DNA from: Candidatus Obscuribacter sp.
GTDB taxonomy: Bacteria; Cyanobacteriota; Vampirovibrionia; Obscuribacterales; Obscuribacteraceae
DNA length: 64,000 nt
Assembly (NCBI GenBank): GCA_016712465.1
Contig: JADJQZ010000001.1
Span: 6,510,001 to 6,574,000 of the forward strand
Reading direction: 5' to 3'
Made by a program: the position numbers and the translations under genes. The notes beneath the pieces were generated by a model that did no database searches, was not told where the DNA came from, and worked only from the letters and a program-made list of their open reading frames with translations. Below are positions 32,937 to 41,902 of the stretch, piece by piece (the first letter of the stretch is position 1; the number at the start of each line of letters is the position of its first letter).

Positions 32937-35021
32937 TTACATCCATTCCGACCATTTTAGGTCGCAGTCTGCAGGCAGAGCCTCTTTCAGGCGTGCTTTG
33001 TCTTTCTCCGACCAGTTTTTCGAACTTATGTGCAAGACTTTCAAATGTTTCAATTGGCTCAGTGTGCTGATGATGCCGGGCTTGAGGGGAATATTGGTGA
33101 GGCGCAGTTGTTTGAGATTCTTTAGTGCGGACAGTTGCTTCAACCCCTCTTCGGTGAGACCCAGGTTGCTGCTTAGAATCAGCTCGGTGAGATTTGTGCA
33201 ACTGGCAATGTGCACTATGTCCTGGTCGCAGACATCGCAAGTACGTGCACTGAGCGTATAAAGATTCTTGGAACCGTGCAGGGCTTTGAAGGTATCGGAA
33301 AAGTCCGGTGAGGACCTGTCAGTATCGAGCCGCAGGTAATTGAGATTTGGTAGGCAAGGCAAAAGACTCAGTTGCTTGCCGGAGATGTCGGCGTCTCCCA
33401 CGTCAAGCCATTTTAGTTCGTTGAGGCTGGCTAGATAAGCCAGACCTTTGTCCGTGACCTTGGGGCTGGTAATGCTCAGGTGCTTTAACCCGTCAAGAGC
33501 CGTGCATGCTAAAAGTGTGTCATCGTCTGCTTTGTTGTGCTTATTGAGCACGAGTCCCACCAGGTCATCCGGACGGAAGCGGGTCAGCACGGCTGGATCT
33601 TTCAGAAACTCCCGGCTTGGTTCAAAAATCACCAGGGCGTTTACCGGTATCTCCGTTTCACCCCGGGCCTCTCTTTTAAAATCTGAATTTACGGCTTCGA
33701 ATTTGCCGGAGCTTATCTCAATGGGAAAGTGAAATCGTCTGAACTGTTCTCCTGCCACTGGCGGCGAACTGAGCCTGGTAGCGAACTTTAGCTTTGGATC
33801 AGGCTTGACCTCAGCAACCTTTGCTGCGGGGGGTTGCAGAAGAAAATAGGTCACACCTGCCCCGCCAAGCAGTATGATGCCCAGAATTGCTGCTATGAGA
33901 AGCGGTCCGCTATAGTCGGACTTGCCTGATGTATGGCTTTGCGCATCGGCGTAGTCGGCGTCGAACTGTTCGGTGCCGGAACGGGTACCGGCTGTAAATT
34001 TGCCTCTCAAATAGAGCTTCAGGAGGCGCTCCACTTCTTCCATGGAGCGGCAGCGCTGTTTGGGATCTTTAGCCAGCATTCGGCTGACGATTATTTCTAT
34101 GGGCTCAGGAAACTGCTCGCCGTTAGCGGCCTGCTGCAGAGAGGGCGGCCTTTCACTCAAGTGCATCTGAATAATGGCCAGATGATTCCTTGATTCGAAG
34201 GGCAGCACACCCGTGAGTGCCTGAAAGAGAGTACAGCCAAGTGAATAAACATCGGAGCGGTAGTCGAGATCTTTGCCCATGCACTGTTCGGGGCTCATGT
34301 AGGGCGGACTGCCTATGTAATCGCCGGCCGTGCTTTCCGTGATAGGTTTGAGCCCGCTGTGCACAAACTTGGCCAGACCAAAGTCCAGAACTTGTGCCCG
34401 GAAGGCGTCTCCGTTCCTGACCAGCACGATGTTGTCCGGTTTGATATCCCTGTGCAAGGTATTGTGGCGGTGGGCATAGCTGAGAGCTCCGGCCACGTCC
34501 ACGAACACTTCCAGACATTGCTTGAGAGGCATGGGACCCTTCTCGTCCAGGTATTGTCTGAGGGAGTGCCCGGCGGCGTATTCCATGGTGTAATAAGGCG
34601 TGCCGTCCGGTAAGAGACCGCAGTCGAATACTTTCACTAGATTGGGATGATCCAATTGTGAAGTGGTGCGAATTTCTTTGGCGAAACGTTCGTAGACGGC
34701 CTGTGACATTCTGGAATGAACCAGGGTTTTGAGCGCCAGTTCACGCTTGAGCATTACATGCTCTACCAGCCAGACCACACCCATACCGCCCTGGCCGAGC
34801 GGACGGAGCAGGCGATACTTGCCGTCCACCAGCATGCCTGGTGTCAGTCGACTGGCTGCTTCCGGCTTTTCCACGGCGGTCTGGGAAATGTCGAAACCGG
34901 AGCGCAATTTGCCAGGTACCTTAATGCGGAAGGCATCGACCTGGGCCGACTGGCCCTTTGTCGAAATACTTTCCGGCTTTTCCGGTCTGCTGAGCTCGGA
35001 GCTTTTATCTTCTGGCAACAT
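32937..35021 (-). CDS. membrane Ser/Thr protein kinase with extracytoplasmic LRR-like domain
   Basis: Start placed at ATG 35021 (694 residues); a GTG at 35075 would add 18. Kinase domain ~60-330: LGQGGMGVVW, LALKTL, catalytic HRDIKPDNI, LDFGLAKF, GSPPYMSPEQ. A Ser/Thr-rich juxtamembrane stretch precedes one transmembrane helix (PLLIAAILGIILLGGAGVTYFLL, residues ~375-400). Beyond it are leucine-rich repeats of the DKGLAYLASL / EGLKQLSALKNL type (LxxLxxLxLxx patterns), about six units, likely outside the membrane. This is the classic receptor-kinase layout: an outer ligand-sensing domain and an inner kinase. It is convergent with the TPR gene upstream. Confidence 0.9.
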   Translation of the reverse strand: MLPEDKSSELSRPEKPESISTKGQSAQVDAFRIKVPGKLRSGFDISQTAVEKPEAASRLTPGMLVDGKYRLLRPLGQGGMGVVWLVEHVMLKRELALKTLVHSRMSQAVYERFAKEIRTTSQLDHPNLVKVFDCGLLPDGTPYYTMEYAAGHSLRQYLDEKGPMPLKQCLEVFVDVAGALSYAHRHNTLHRDIKPDNIVLVRNGDAFRAQVLDFGLAKFVHSGLKPITESTAGDYIGSPPYMSPEQCMGKDLDYRSDVYSLGCTLFQALTGVLPFESRNHLAIIQMHLSERPPSLQQAANGEQFPEPIEIIVSRMLAKDPKQRCRSMEEVERLLKLYLRGKFTAGTRSGTEQFDADYADAQSHTSGKSDYSGPLLIAAILGIILLGGAGVTYFLLQPPAAKVAEVKPDPKLKFATRLSSPPVAGEQFRRFHFPIEISSGKFEAVNSDFKREARGETEIPVNALVIFEPSREFLKDPAVLTRFRPDDLVGLVLNKHNKADDDTLLACTALDGLKHLSITSPKVTDKGLAYLASLNELKWLDVGDADISGKQLSLLPCLPNLNYLRLDTDRSSPDFSDTFKALHGSKNLYTLSARTCDVCDQDIVHIASCTNLTELILSSNLGLTEEGLKQLSALKNLKQLRLTNIPLKPGIISTLSQLKHLKVLHISSKNWSEKDKARLKEALPADCDLKWSEWM

Positions 35022-35176
35022 GGCTCTAAGAAAAGAAAATTGGGGCAAGGGGGGGTATCGATTTATTATGCACACTATGTGTGGCGGATTCTGGGCTTAA
35101 CTCCCGGCATTGATTGAGGGGATAGAATTGCAGATGTGAAAATGCGGATCGGTTCAGTTTCAGGCAATGAGGTTTA

Positions 35177-36022
35177 ATGAGGCAATTCCCGAGTTCTAGA
35201 AGGTTTGCAATCGGTCTGGCGTTGCTCTGTTGTAGCTTCGCGGTCGGTCTGGCTTTGTTACCAGTTATAGCAGCCCCCGGGCCGGCAGTGTCTGCACCTA
35301 GAGTCTGGCGCTTACAGTTGGAGTCGGCTGCAGGCGGCTTCTATGAAGCCTGGATGAGCCGAGAAGCCATTCGTTTCAAAAGCCATTCTTTTGGTTACAC
35401 GTTATATGCCAGAAGTCCGGACTGGCAGGTCACAGCTTGCCGCGACGATTGCAAGGAGAAGACCAGCACCTCTTTGAAGGAGTTCTGGCGAGAACGGGAA
35501 GGAGTAATGGGCGCTTGCAGTGTGCTTGCCTTGCAGAAGCCTTTGAAAGTTAATACCAGGCAGTTTCCCTTCCTCTCCTTTCCCGGTATTGCCCCCAGGG
35601 GGCTGAAGGGCAAAGAATTTGTTTTTGCTGGTGAACAGAGAGCCAACGATCTCTTTGTCACCGCCGAGCGCCCGAAAGAAACGGCGGCCTATGTCACTCT
35701 CACTGCCGATCTGGGACTGCCGGCGGAGGTTTACAGCCTGGTCTCGGTATCTTTGAACATGCCCCGCCTGGATGGCTGCTTGCTTGAAACCAGCGAATAC
35801 TTCAAAGACGGCGAGCGTTGCTGGGTGATTAGAAGGCGAGGTTTGGCGCCGGTCTCGGTTCCGCCTGATTTTTTCGAGCCGCCGCGCAATTACAAGTATG
35901 CCGGCAAGCTGAAGCGGCAGTTTCTCTTTCAGGGTGTGAGCGGCATCATGGACGATGTGGCGGCAGGGCTCGGCCCGGCCAAGGAGAAAGCGGCAAAAGG
36001 TGCCGTCGGTGCAAAACATTAG
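35177..36022 (+). CDS. uncharacterised exported protein
   Basis: 281 residues. A clear signal sequence (RRFAIGLALLCCSFAVGLALLPVIAAPGPA). The mature part is a mainly beta protein with several Cys residues (CRDDCKE, GACSV, DGCLLE, ERCWVI), which may form disulfides in the periplasm. No family recognised. gagg precedes the ATG by 4 bases. Confidence 0.6.
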   Translation: MRQFPSSRRFAIGLALLCCSFAVGLALLPVIAAPGPAVSAPRVWRLQLESAAGGFYEAWMSREAIRFKSHSFGYTLYARSPDWQVTACRDDCKEKTSTSLKEFWREREGVMGACSVLALQKPLKVNTRQFPFLSFPGIAPRGLKGKEFVFAGEQRANDLFVTAERPKETAAYVTLTADLGLPAEVYSLVSVSLNMPRLDGCLLETSEYFKDGERCWVIRRRGLAPVSVPPDFFEPPRNYKYAGKLKRQFLFQGVSGIMDDVAAGLGPAKEKAAKGAVGAKH

Positions 36023-36111
36023 CAAGCACTGCTCAGGTCGGCTGGATATAATCAAGCCTGTCTCAACGGCTAACTGACCGCCGCCATGAAACTGTATGAA
36101 AGGAGGATGCC

Positions 36112-37716
36112 ATAATTTTCAAGCCATCGCTCCTGAAGCCCTGTCTTGGTCTGGCACTGTTTTTCGCTGTCTGGGAAAGCTCAGTGAGGTTGAGCCACAC
36201 AACGGTTATTCCCGGCCCTTATCAGTCGTTTGCAGCACTAATTGAACTGACCAGATCGGGTGTTCTGCTTCAAGATTGTCTGGACAGCGCCAGGCGAGTA
36301 CTTTGCGGATTTACGCTGGCGGCCGGGCTCGGCATCACCCTGGCTTTCACCCTTGGCATGCAGCGCTCCTGCAGCAGTCTGGTCATGCCCGTCCTGGAAC
36401 TGTTGAGACCGATTCCACCGATTGCCTGGATTCCGGTGGCGATGACTGTCTTCGGTTTGGGCGATCCTTCCGCTGACTTTGTGATCTTTATCGGCAGCTT
36501 CTATCCGATATTAACCAACACCCTTCTAGGCGTTACCAGTGTTGCTTCCGATCATCTAGATGCGGCCAAACTCCTGGGTGCTTCCTCCTGGAGAATCTTA
36601 AAACAAATAATCTGGCCATCCAGCTTACCCAGCATCTTTGCCGGTTTACGGGTGGGTCTTGGCTTTGCCTGGATGTGCGTGGTGGCTGCCGAAATGGTGG
36701 CAGCCAGTTCAGGACTCGGTTACGAGATTCAGCTAAATCGGCAGCTTCTGCGGATGGACCGAGTGGTAGCAGGGATGATGGCGATTGGTCTTATAGGTTA
36801 CATGATGAATCGTGCCATGCAATACCTGGAACGGTCCTGCCTGCCCTGGGTACACCTCAAACAGATTAGCGATGAAAATCTGGAAGAGAGTCTGCCTGTC
36901 AAGGAAACCCCGACTGCCGGCGGGAACAAGCAAGCGGGCGGTGCTCTCGTGCAAGTTAAGAATCTGCACTTTGGATACAACCAGGAGAGACCGCAGATAG
37001 TCGACTTCAATATCAAGATTATGCCGGGTGAAGTGCTCTGCATTTTAGGTGGCAGTGGTTGCGGAAAAACCACAATCTTGCGTCTTCTGGCCGGGCTCTT
37101 GCTGCCACAGCAAGGCGGCATTGCCATTACTGGTGGTGTCGTGACCGAGGCGCCGGTTACTGATGAGCTAGCGCCCAATCACAAGGCAAAGTTGACCATG
37201 GTCTTTCAAGGCTCTGCGCTTTTCCCCTGGCAGACAGTACTTGAGAACGTTTGTTTTGCTCTGCAATCAAAGGGAGTGCCTTCCGATCAGCAGAAAGAGT
37301 TGGCTACCGCTGCTCTAGCTAGGGTGGGACTGTCCCACAAAGCCACGCAATTTCCGGCTGCTCTGTCCGGGGGGCAAAAACAAAGAGTGGCTCTGGCAAG
37401 AGCGCTAGCCTATGGTCCTGATTTGTTGCTCCTCGATGAACCTTTTGCTGCTCTTGATAGTCAGACCCGGGAGTCCTTGCAGGACGATTTATCAAGGCTG
37501 CTGGCTGAACAAAATGTTACGGCCGTGCTTGTTACTCACGATATCAGAGAGGCTATCTTTCTATCCGACCGCGTTATAATGCTCGGCAAAAGTGGTGCTA
37601 CCATACTCGACCAGGTGGCTGTAGAAGAGCCCAGACCAAGGTCTTCCGAGTATCGGTATACCAGAGAGTTCAGCGAGATGAGAACGAGATTGTGGAAGAG
37701 TCTTCATGAAAATTAG
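36112..37716 (+). CDS. ABC transporter permease fused to its ATPase (nitrate/sulfonate/taurine class)
   Basis: One polypeptide with a SsuC/TauC-type permease (EAA loop region DHLDAAKLLGASSWRILKQIIWPSSLP) and, after a ~45-residue linker, a SsuB/TauB-type ATPase with Walker A GGSGCGKTT, Q-loop MVFQGSALFPWQ, signature LSGGQKQRV, Walker B LLLLDEPFAALD and VTHDIREA. Start: a canonical GTG at 36184 would delete the first membrane helix (LLKPCLGLALFFAVWESS). aggagg at 36101-36106, followed by atgcc, places the start at ATA 36112 or ATT 36115. No ATG/GTG/TTG occurs in frame between the stop at 36097 and 36184. It overlaps the binding-protein gene by 11 bases. Confidence 0.88.
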   Translation: MIFKPSLLKPCLGLALFFAVWESSVRLSHTTVIPGPYQSFAALIELTRSGVLLQDCLDSARRVLCGFTLAAGLGITLAFTLGMQRSCSSLVMPVLELLRPIPPIAWIPVAMTVFGLGDPSADFVIFIGSFYPILTNTLLGVTSVASDHLDAAKLLGASSWRILKQIIWPSSLPSIFAGLRVGLGFAWMCVVAAEMVAASSGLGYEIQLNRQLLRMDRVVAGMMAIGLIGYMMNRAMQYLERSCLPWVHLKQISDENLEESLPVKETPTAGGNKQAGGALVQVKNLHFGYNQERPQIVDFNIKIMPGEVLCILGGSGCGKTTILRLLAGLLLPQQGGIAITGGVVTEAPVTDELAPNHKAKLTMVFQGSALFPWQTVLENVCFALQSKGVPSDQQKELATAALARVGLSHKATQFPAALSGGQKQRVALARALAYGPDLLLLDEPFAALDSQTRESLQDDLSRLLAEQNVTAVLVTHDIREAIFLSDRVIMLGKSGATILDQVAVEEPRPRSSEYRYTREFSEMRTRLWKSLHEN

Positions 37717-38767
37717 TTCCCTGGCATCTAGCTTACTGACAGGTGCTCTTATTGCCGGATTGGCCGGCTGTGCAAAGGTGGAAAAGACCGATGTGGCTGC
37801 GGTTGAGACAGCGCCGACAAAAGTAGTGGTGGGTTGGATGACCTCGTGGGCCACGGCCGGACAGATAATGCAGGCTATGATCCACACCAATATTTGTGAC
37901 CTGTACGAATTTAAGCCTGAGTTTCACAGTTTTCTCTTTGGCCCAGACATCAACGAAGCGGCTCTGGCCGGCAAAGTAGATGTGCAAAACAGCGGTCTTG
38001 TGCCGACTATCAGTTTGCTCGCCGCCAGTGAAGACTGGATAGTCATAGGCAGATTGATTGACAGTCCCCTTTCGATAGTGGCCAGACAAGGTTCAGGCAT
38101 AAAGACCCTTGGTGATCTCAAAGGCAAAACCATCGCCGTGCCTTTCGGCGGCGGTTCACACCCCTATGTGTTACAGCGTCTGGAAGCTACTGGTCTGACT
38201 TGCGGCAAAGAGAAAGGCGATGTCAAACTCATCAATCTCAAACCCAGTGAACAAGCCATAGCCATCACTCAGGGCTCTGTAGAGGCAGTGGGCACCTGGG
38301 AGCCGCAAACGGCTCTCGTTCTTTCCAAGAAAATGGGTTACGTAATCGATTCTGAGCGACATCTAGGTGTGATCAGCATTCGCAAACAAGTCGCAAAGGC
38401 GCACCCTGAGTTGGTCGAGAAGCTGCTTCGTGAGTACATAGAAGCTAATTATTATGTAGCGCTCCATGGCCGGCAGACCGATCAGTGGTTTATCAAAGCC
38501 GCCGGTTTTCCCGAGGCTTTGCTAGGCAGTTTGAAGGTAATAGAACCCAATACGAAAGCTAAAAGCATTGATGACATCAATATCAATCTTAGCGAAGAAG
38601 ACATTGCTCTTGGTCAGAGATATGCAGACACAATGAAGAAAGCCGGATTGCTTGCTCGACCGGTCAATTTCAAAGAGAGGGTGGACCTCTCATATCTTCA
38701 GAATGTCTTGAAGACCTTCCCCAAACAGGGCAGTAAAACCGACCAGGTGAAAGCTACCGGCGACTGA
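37706..38767 (+). CDS. ABC transporter substrate-binding lipoprotein (nitrate/sulfonate/taurine class)
   Basis: 353 residues. Signal peptide ending in a lipobox GLAGC near residue 23, so it is membrane-tethered. The fold is of the NMT1/SsuA-like class: KVVVGWMTSWATAGQIMQAM at the N-terminus, NSGLVPTISLLAA and GSGIKTLGDLKGKTIAVPFGGG, then GSVEAVGTWEPQTALVL. It overlaps the transporter fusion by 11 bases and forms its delivery partner. The substrate (sulfonate, taurine, nitrate or thiamine precursor) cannot be decided from the sequence. Confidence 0.88.
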   Translation: MKISSLASSLLTGALIAGLAGCAKVEKTDVAAVETAPTKVVVGWMTSWATAGQIMQAMIHTNICDLYEFKPEFHSFLFGPDINEAALAGKVDVQNSGLVPTISLLAASEDWIVIGRLIDSPLSIVARQGSGIKTLGDLKGKTIAVPFGGGSHPYVLQRLEATGLTCGKEKGDVKLINLKPSEQAIAITQGSVEAVGTWEPQTALVLSKKMGYVIDSERHLGVISIRKQVAKAHPELVEKLLREYIEANYYVALHGRQTDQWFIKAAGFPEALLGSLKVIEPNTKAKSIDDININLSEEDIALGQRYADTMKKAGLLARPVNFKERVDLSYLQNVLKTFPKQGSKTDQVKATGD

Positions 38768-38927
38768 GTTTGGTCTGGCTATAGGGCGGCTGAAACCTGG
38801 CTCGGCTCCAGGTGGTTGCGGCAAATACGGTGTCTAAAAGTCGGCAAATGGGTATATAGTTCCATGTGCGAGGGGCGGCAGGTCCGCAGGTTTGACCCAG
38901 GCGCGAGGGCCGGGAGCGTGAGGTAGC

Positions 38928-40196
38928 GTGGCGCAGAACGAAAGTACCGATAAAGCCGGAGCCGAATGCATCAAGCCTGATGTTCTCGATCCCACCGGCA
39001 TGCACGTGCAAGCGGAAGCCTGCCGGGGATCGCTTCTTCACGAAGTGGTAGATAGTTTCGCTCGCAAAACCGTCACTCTCAATACCGAACGAGATAGTGG
39101 TTCTGGTTCGGGCAGCGGCTTTTTCGTGCATGATGGGCGATATGTGCTTACCGCCGCCCATGTGGTCAATAACACCAAGACTATTGAAGTAACCTCGAAC
39201 GATGGGCAGACACGCCAGGCTAAGCTGGTCAAGCTCAACGACATTGACGATCTGGCGCTCCTGGAGGTACAGGGAATTAAGGCCGATCCCAGTCGCGCTG
39301 TGGATATCGGCCAGTCGTCGGAACTGACCAAAGGTTCCGCCATTGTGGGCATCGGTACGCCCGGCAGCGAGGTGAAAGAGTTCCTTTCGCCTGGCTATGC
39401 CGAAGCCAAAGTGCCCATGTACGAGGTTATAAGAGACGCCGGCGGCATTAAAGAGCCACAGCCGGACAGCCCTCCCAGTTTGAGTTCGGGTTTGTACAAG
39501 GCCGGTACTTCCTCTGATGCGAAAGTGCGTGCCGATGTTGATAATTATCTGCTTTCCCCGCGCATCGTTACTTCAGCTACGGCTGTGCCTGGTCAGTCAG
39601 GTGGTCTGGTTGTGGGCAGTGATTTGAAGTTCGCCGGTATGATCCAGTCGAATTTCAGGCGCGTAAAAGATGGAAGCACCGGCAGTGCCTACGTACCTGA
39701 TGATGTGGTGCGAGACTTTGTGGCGGCTCCCAGCAAGTTTGATATTTTATACAACCGCAAGAGTAAATTTGAATTGGCTCCCACAGCCGTGGTTGCCGAA
39801 TTGGCTACCGATGTAGGAGCCCCTGTAGCCGGTGCCCTGATTCCGAAACTGGGACGGGCTGTGCCTGCCGCTTATGGTTTGTTCAAGGCTGGTTCAATTG
39901 TTGAAAACTATCGCGGTTATTCCAATCCCGATAACGATGAGGCCCTCAAGGCCGATTACGGGCGCAAGGTTGCCGAAGACGCCGGCTATGGTATCGGCGG
40001 CCTGGCTTTGTCAGTAGGACTGGCTGCCAGTGGACGCTTGCGGGCCATAGGTTTGCTGGCGGGAGGCTTGACTTTTGGTGCCTCCACGTTCTCTTCCTCA
40101 TATCACAATGTAAAACCCAGTCAAGAAGTGCTGACCAGCATTAAACGTAAAGACGGTGACTCCAGGCTACCCTTCCTGTGGGACAATCACAAATAG
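38928..40196 (+). CDS. trypsin-like serine protease with hydrophobic C-terminal region (paralog 2)
   Basis: 422 residues, GTG start with gagg 5 bases upstream, no signal peptide. Protease features: GSGSGSGFFVHD, catalytic His in VLTAAHVVNN, Asp in DIDDLALLEVQG, Ser in PGQSGGLVVG. The C-terminal half has Gly/Ala-rich hydrophobic stretches (VGAPVAGALIP, GIGGLALSVGLAASG, IGLLAGGLTFGAS) and ends DGDSRLPFLWDNHK. Layout and the terminal GDSR-x-P motif match the protease at 30526-31722, so the two are paralogs. A loop of ~60 residues between Asp and Ser motifs is longer here. It follows the ABC genes. Confidence 0.8.
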   Translation: MAQNESTDKAGAECIKPDVLDPTGMHVQAEACRGSLLHEVVDSFARKTVTLNTERDSGSGSGSGFFVHDGRYVLTAAHVVNNTKTIEVTSNDGQTRQAKLVKLNDIDDLALLEVQGIKADPSRAVDIGQSSELTKGSAIVGIGTPGSEVKEFLSPGYAEAKVPMYEVIRDAGGIKEPQPDSPPSLSSGLYKAGTSSDAKVRADVDNYLLSPRIVTSATAVPGQSGGLVVGSDLKFAGMIQSNFRRVKDGSTGSAYVPDDVVRDFVAAPSKFDILYNRKSKFELAPTAVVAELATDVGAPVAGALIPKLGRAVPAAYGLFKAGSIVENYRGYSNPDNDEALKADYGRKVAEDAGYGIGGLALSVGLAASGRLRAIGLLAGGLTFGASTFSSSYHNVKPSQEVLTSIKRKDGDSRLPFLWDNHK

Positions 40197-40217
40197 TCTG
40201 ATTGGGGAAATTCGAAT

Positions 40218-41897
40218 ATGGCCGATAATGGCGACGGTAAAAAGAGGGCGTCCATTCCTGCTGTTGGTTGGATCAAATTAGCTGCCTTTGGTTTCATTGC
40301 ATTTATCTTTCTGGGCGGGCTTGCCATATGGATGACTTTTGGCGGGCTGGTAACCTCCTTGATGTTTCCGCCGCAATGGAAACGGGATTTTGATGTCAGC
40401 CTGGCCCAGTTTAGAAACGATGATCCGGAAGCGGCTAAGCGAGCCAAGAAGGCCATTGAAGACGCCAAGGCTGCAGGTGCGAAGCCTGCCGTGCTGATGG
40501 GAATGGAACGTGAATTGGGGAATGCTTTTTTCTACAATGATGATGCCGTCCATGGTGAAGAGGAAATGGCGGCCGGCATTGCTCTTTGTCCTCCCGAGTC
40601 ATACAAAGTAAAGGGCTCACCGGATGTGTTTGAAGTAAGTCAGACCTATCAGGACAGAGCTTGGGAGCGGCATAAACTGCACTTGAAGGATCCGTCCAAA
40701 CCAAGTGGAGTCCCGGATCAGGAGCGGTCTTACGAGCTGGCGGAGAAAAATTACGGGGCGGAGCATGTGGAACCTGCCTATAAACTGGCTTTCTTAGCGG
40801 TTCTCTACAGTGAAAACGGTGATTTTAAAAAAGCCGAAGAAACTATGCAGCGCACTTTGAAGCTTTGCAAGAGACCTGACATTGGGTTCGAAACCGGTTG
40901 GTACGCCTATGCCATGAATGCACGCATGCTGGCCGGGCAAGGTAAACGCAAAGAGGCTTTCGACGCCTATTTGAAGGGGATGCCTCTGGCTAAAACCGAT
41001 CATCAAAGAAAACGACTCGGTTCGGAGTTGGCTCGTGGATTTAAGTACAGCAAATCTAAGGTTCCCTCGCCATTTGCCTCTGTGCTGGCGGATCTGAAGA
41101 GAGGAAACTACGATGCTCTCGATGCTCTGGACAAGAAACTGACCGACAGCAAGCAGGAGAAGCCCAGTGGCCACTGGTTGCTTGATGAATTCTATGAAAC
41201 CCTTTCGGAAAACGACAAAGCGAAAGATGGAGAAATGGATGATGAGCAGTACAAGCAACGTATAGCTGATTTGAAGAGTTGGATGAGCAAGAAGCCGCAG
41301 TCAACGGCGGCGCGACTGGCTCTTTCGGAAACCTATATCAAGTATGCCTGGTTTGCCCGTGGAACAGGATACGCTGATACGGTTACGGAAGACGGATGGA
41401 CTCGCTACCGGGAGCGCATAGAAACTGCTAAGAAGGTGCTTGATGAAGATCCGAAAATAAAAGAGAAGAGCCCGCGGGCCTTTGATGAATACGGCACGGT
41501 GGCTCTCGCTCAGGGTATGGATAAAGACGAGTATCTAAAACTAGTGGATGATTGTCATAGGCTCTACCCTACTTACCTGGATATTGACTTGAACACCTGC
41601 TACTTCCTCCTGCCGCGCTGGCATGGCGAGGAGCAGGATACGGAAAAGTACATCATCAAGAGAGCCGATGCCATCGGTGGTGGTGCCGGCGACAAGGCTT
41701 ATGCCCAAATGGTATGGTTTATTGCCAACAAGCTTGAAGCTCCTTTTGCAGAGGCGTCTCTCCTGAAGTGGGACCGAACCAAAGCTGGTTTCAAGCAGCT
41801 ATTTAAAGCCTACCCGCAAGACTCTTCGGTGCCTTCCGGCTTCATAGAACTTAGCCGGGAAGCCGGTGATGAAGCTAGTTTGAAAGATATGATCTAG
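40218..41897 (+). CDS. membrane-anchored TPR-like repeat protein
   Basis: 559 residues. One N-terminal membrane helix (AAFGFIAFIFLGGLAIWMTF, residues ~17-36), then a long alpha-helical region with TPR-like units (EPAYKLAFLAVLYSENGDFKKAEETMQRTLKLCK, AYAMNARMLAGQGKRKEAFDAYLKG; later YAQMVWFIANKLEAPF). It probably faces the periplasm. It starts 21 bases after the protease upstream and may share its transcript. Function unknown. Confidence 0.68.
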   Translation: MADNGDGKKRASIPAVGWIKLAAFGFIAFIFLGGLAIWMTFGGLVTSLMFPPQWKRDFDVSLAQFRNDDPEAAKRAKKAIEDAKAAGAKPAVLMGMERELGNAFFYNDDAVHGEEEMAAGIALCPPESYKVKGSPDVFEVSQTYQDRAWERHKLHLKDPSKPSGVPDQERSYELAEKNYGAEHVEPAYKLAFLAVLYSENGDFKKAEETMQRTLKLCKRPDIGFETGWYAYAMNARMLAGQGKRKEAFDAYLKGMPLAKTDHQRKRLGSELARGFKYSKSKVPSPFASVLADLKRGNYDALDALDKKLTDSKQEKPSGHWLLDEFYETLSENDKAKDGEMDDEQYKQRIADLKSWMSKKPQSTAARLALSETYIKYAWFARGTGYADTVTEDGWTRYRERIETAKKVLDEDPKIKEKSPRAFDEYGTVALAQGMDKDEYLKLVDDCHRLYPTYLDIDLNTCYFLLPRWHGEEQDTEKYIIKRADAIGGGAGDKAYAQMVWFIANKLEAPFAEASLLKWDRTKAGFKQLFKAYPQDSSVPSGFIELSREAGDEASLKDMI

Positions 41898-41902
41898 GCC
41901 TT

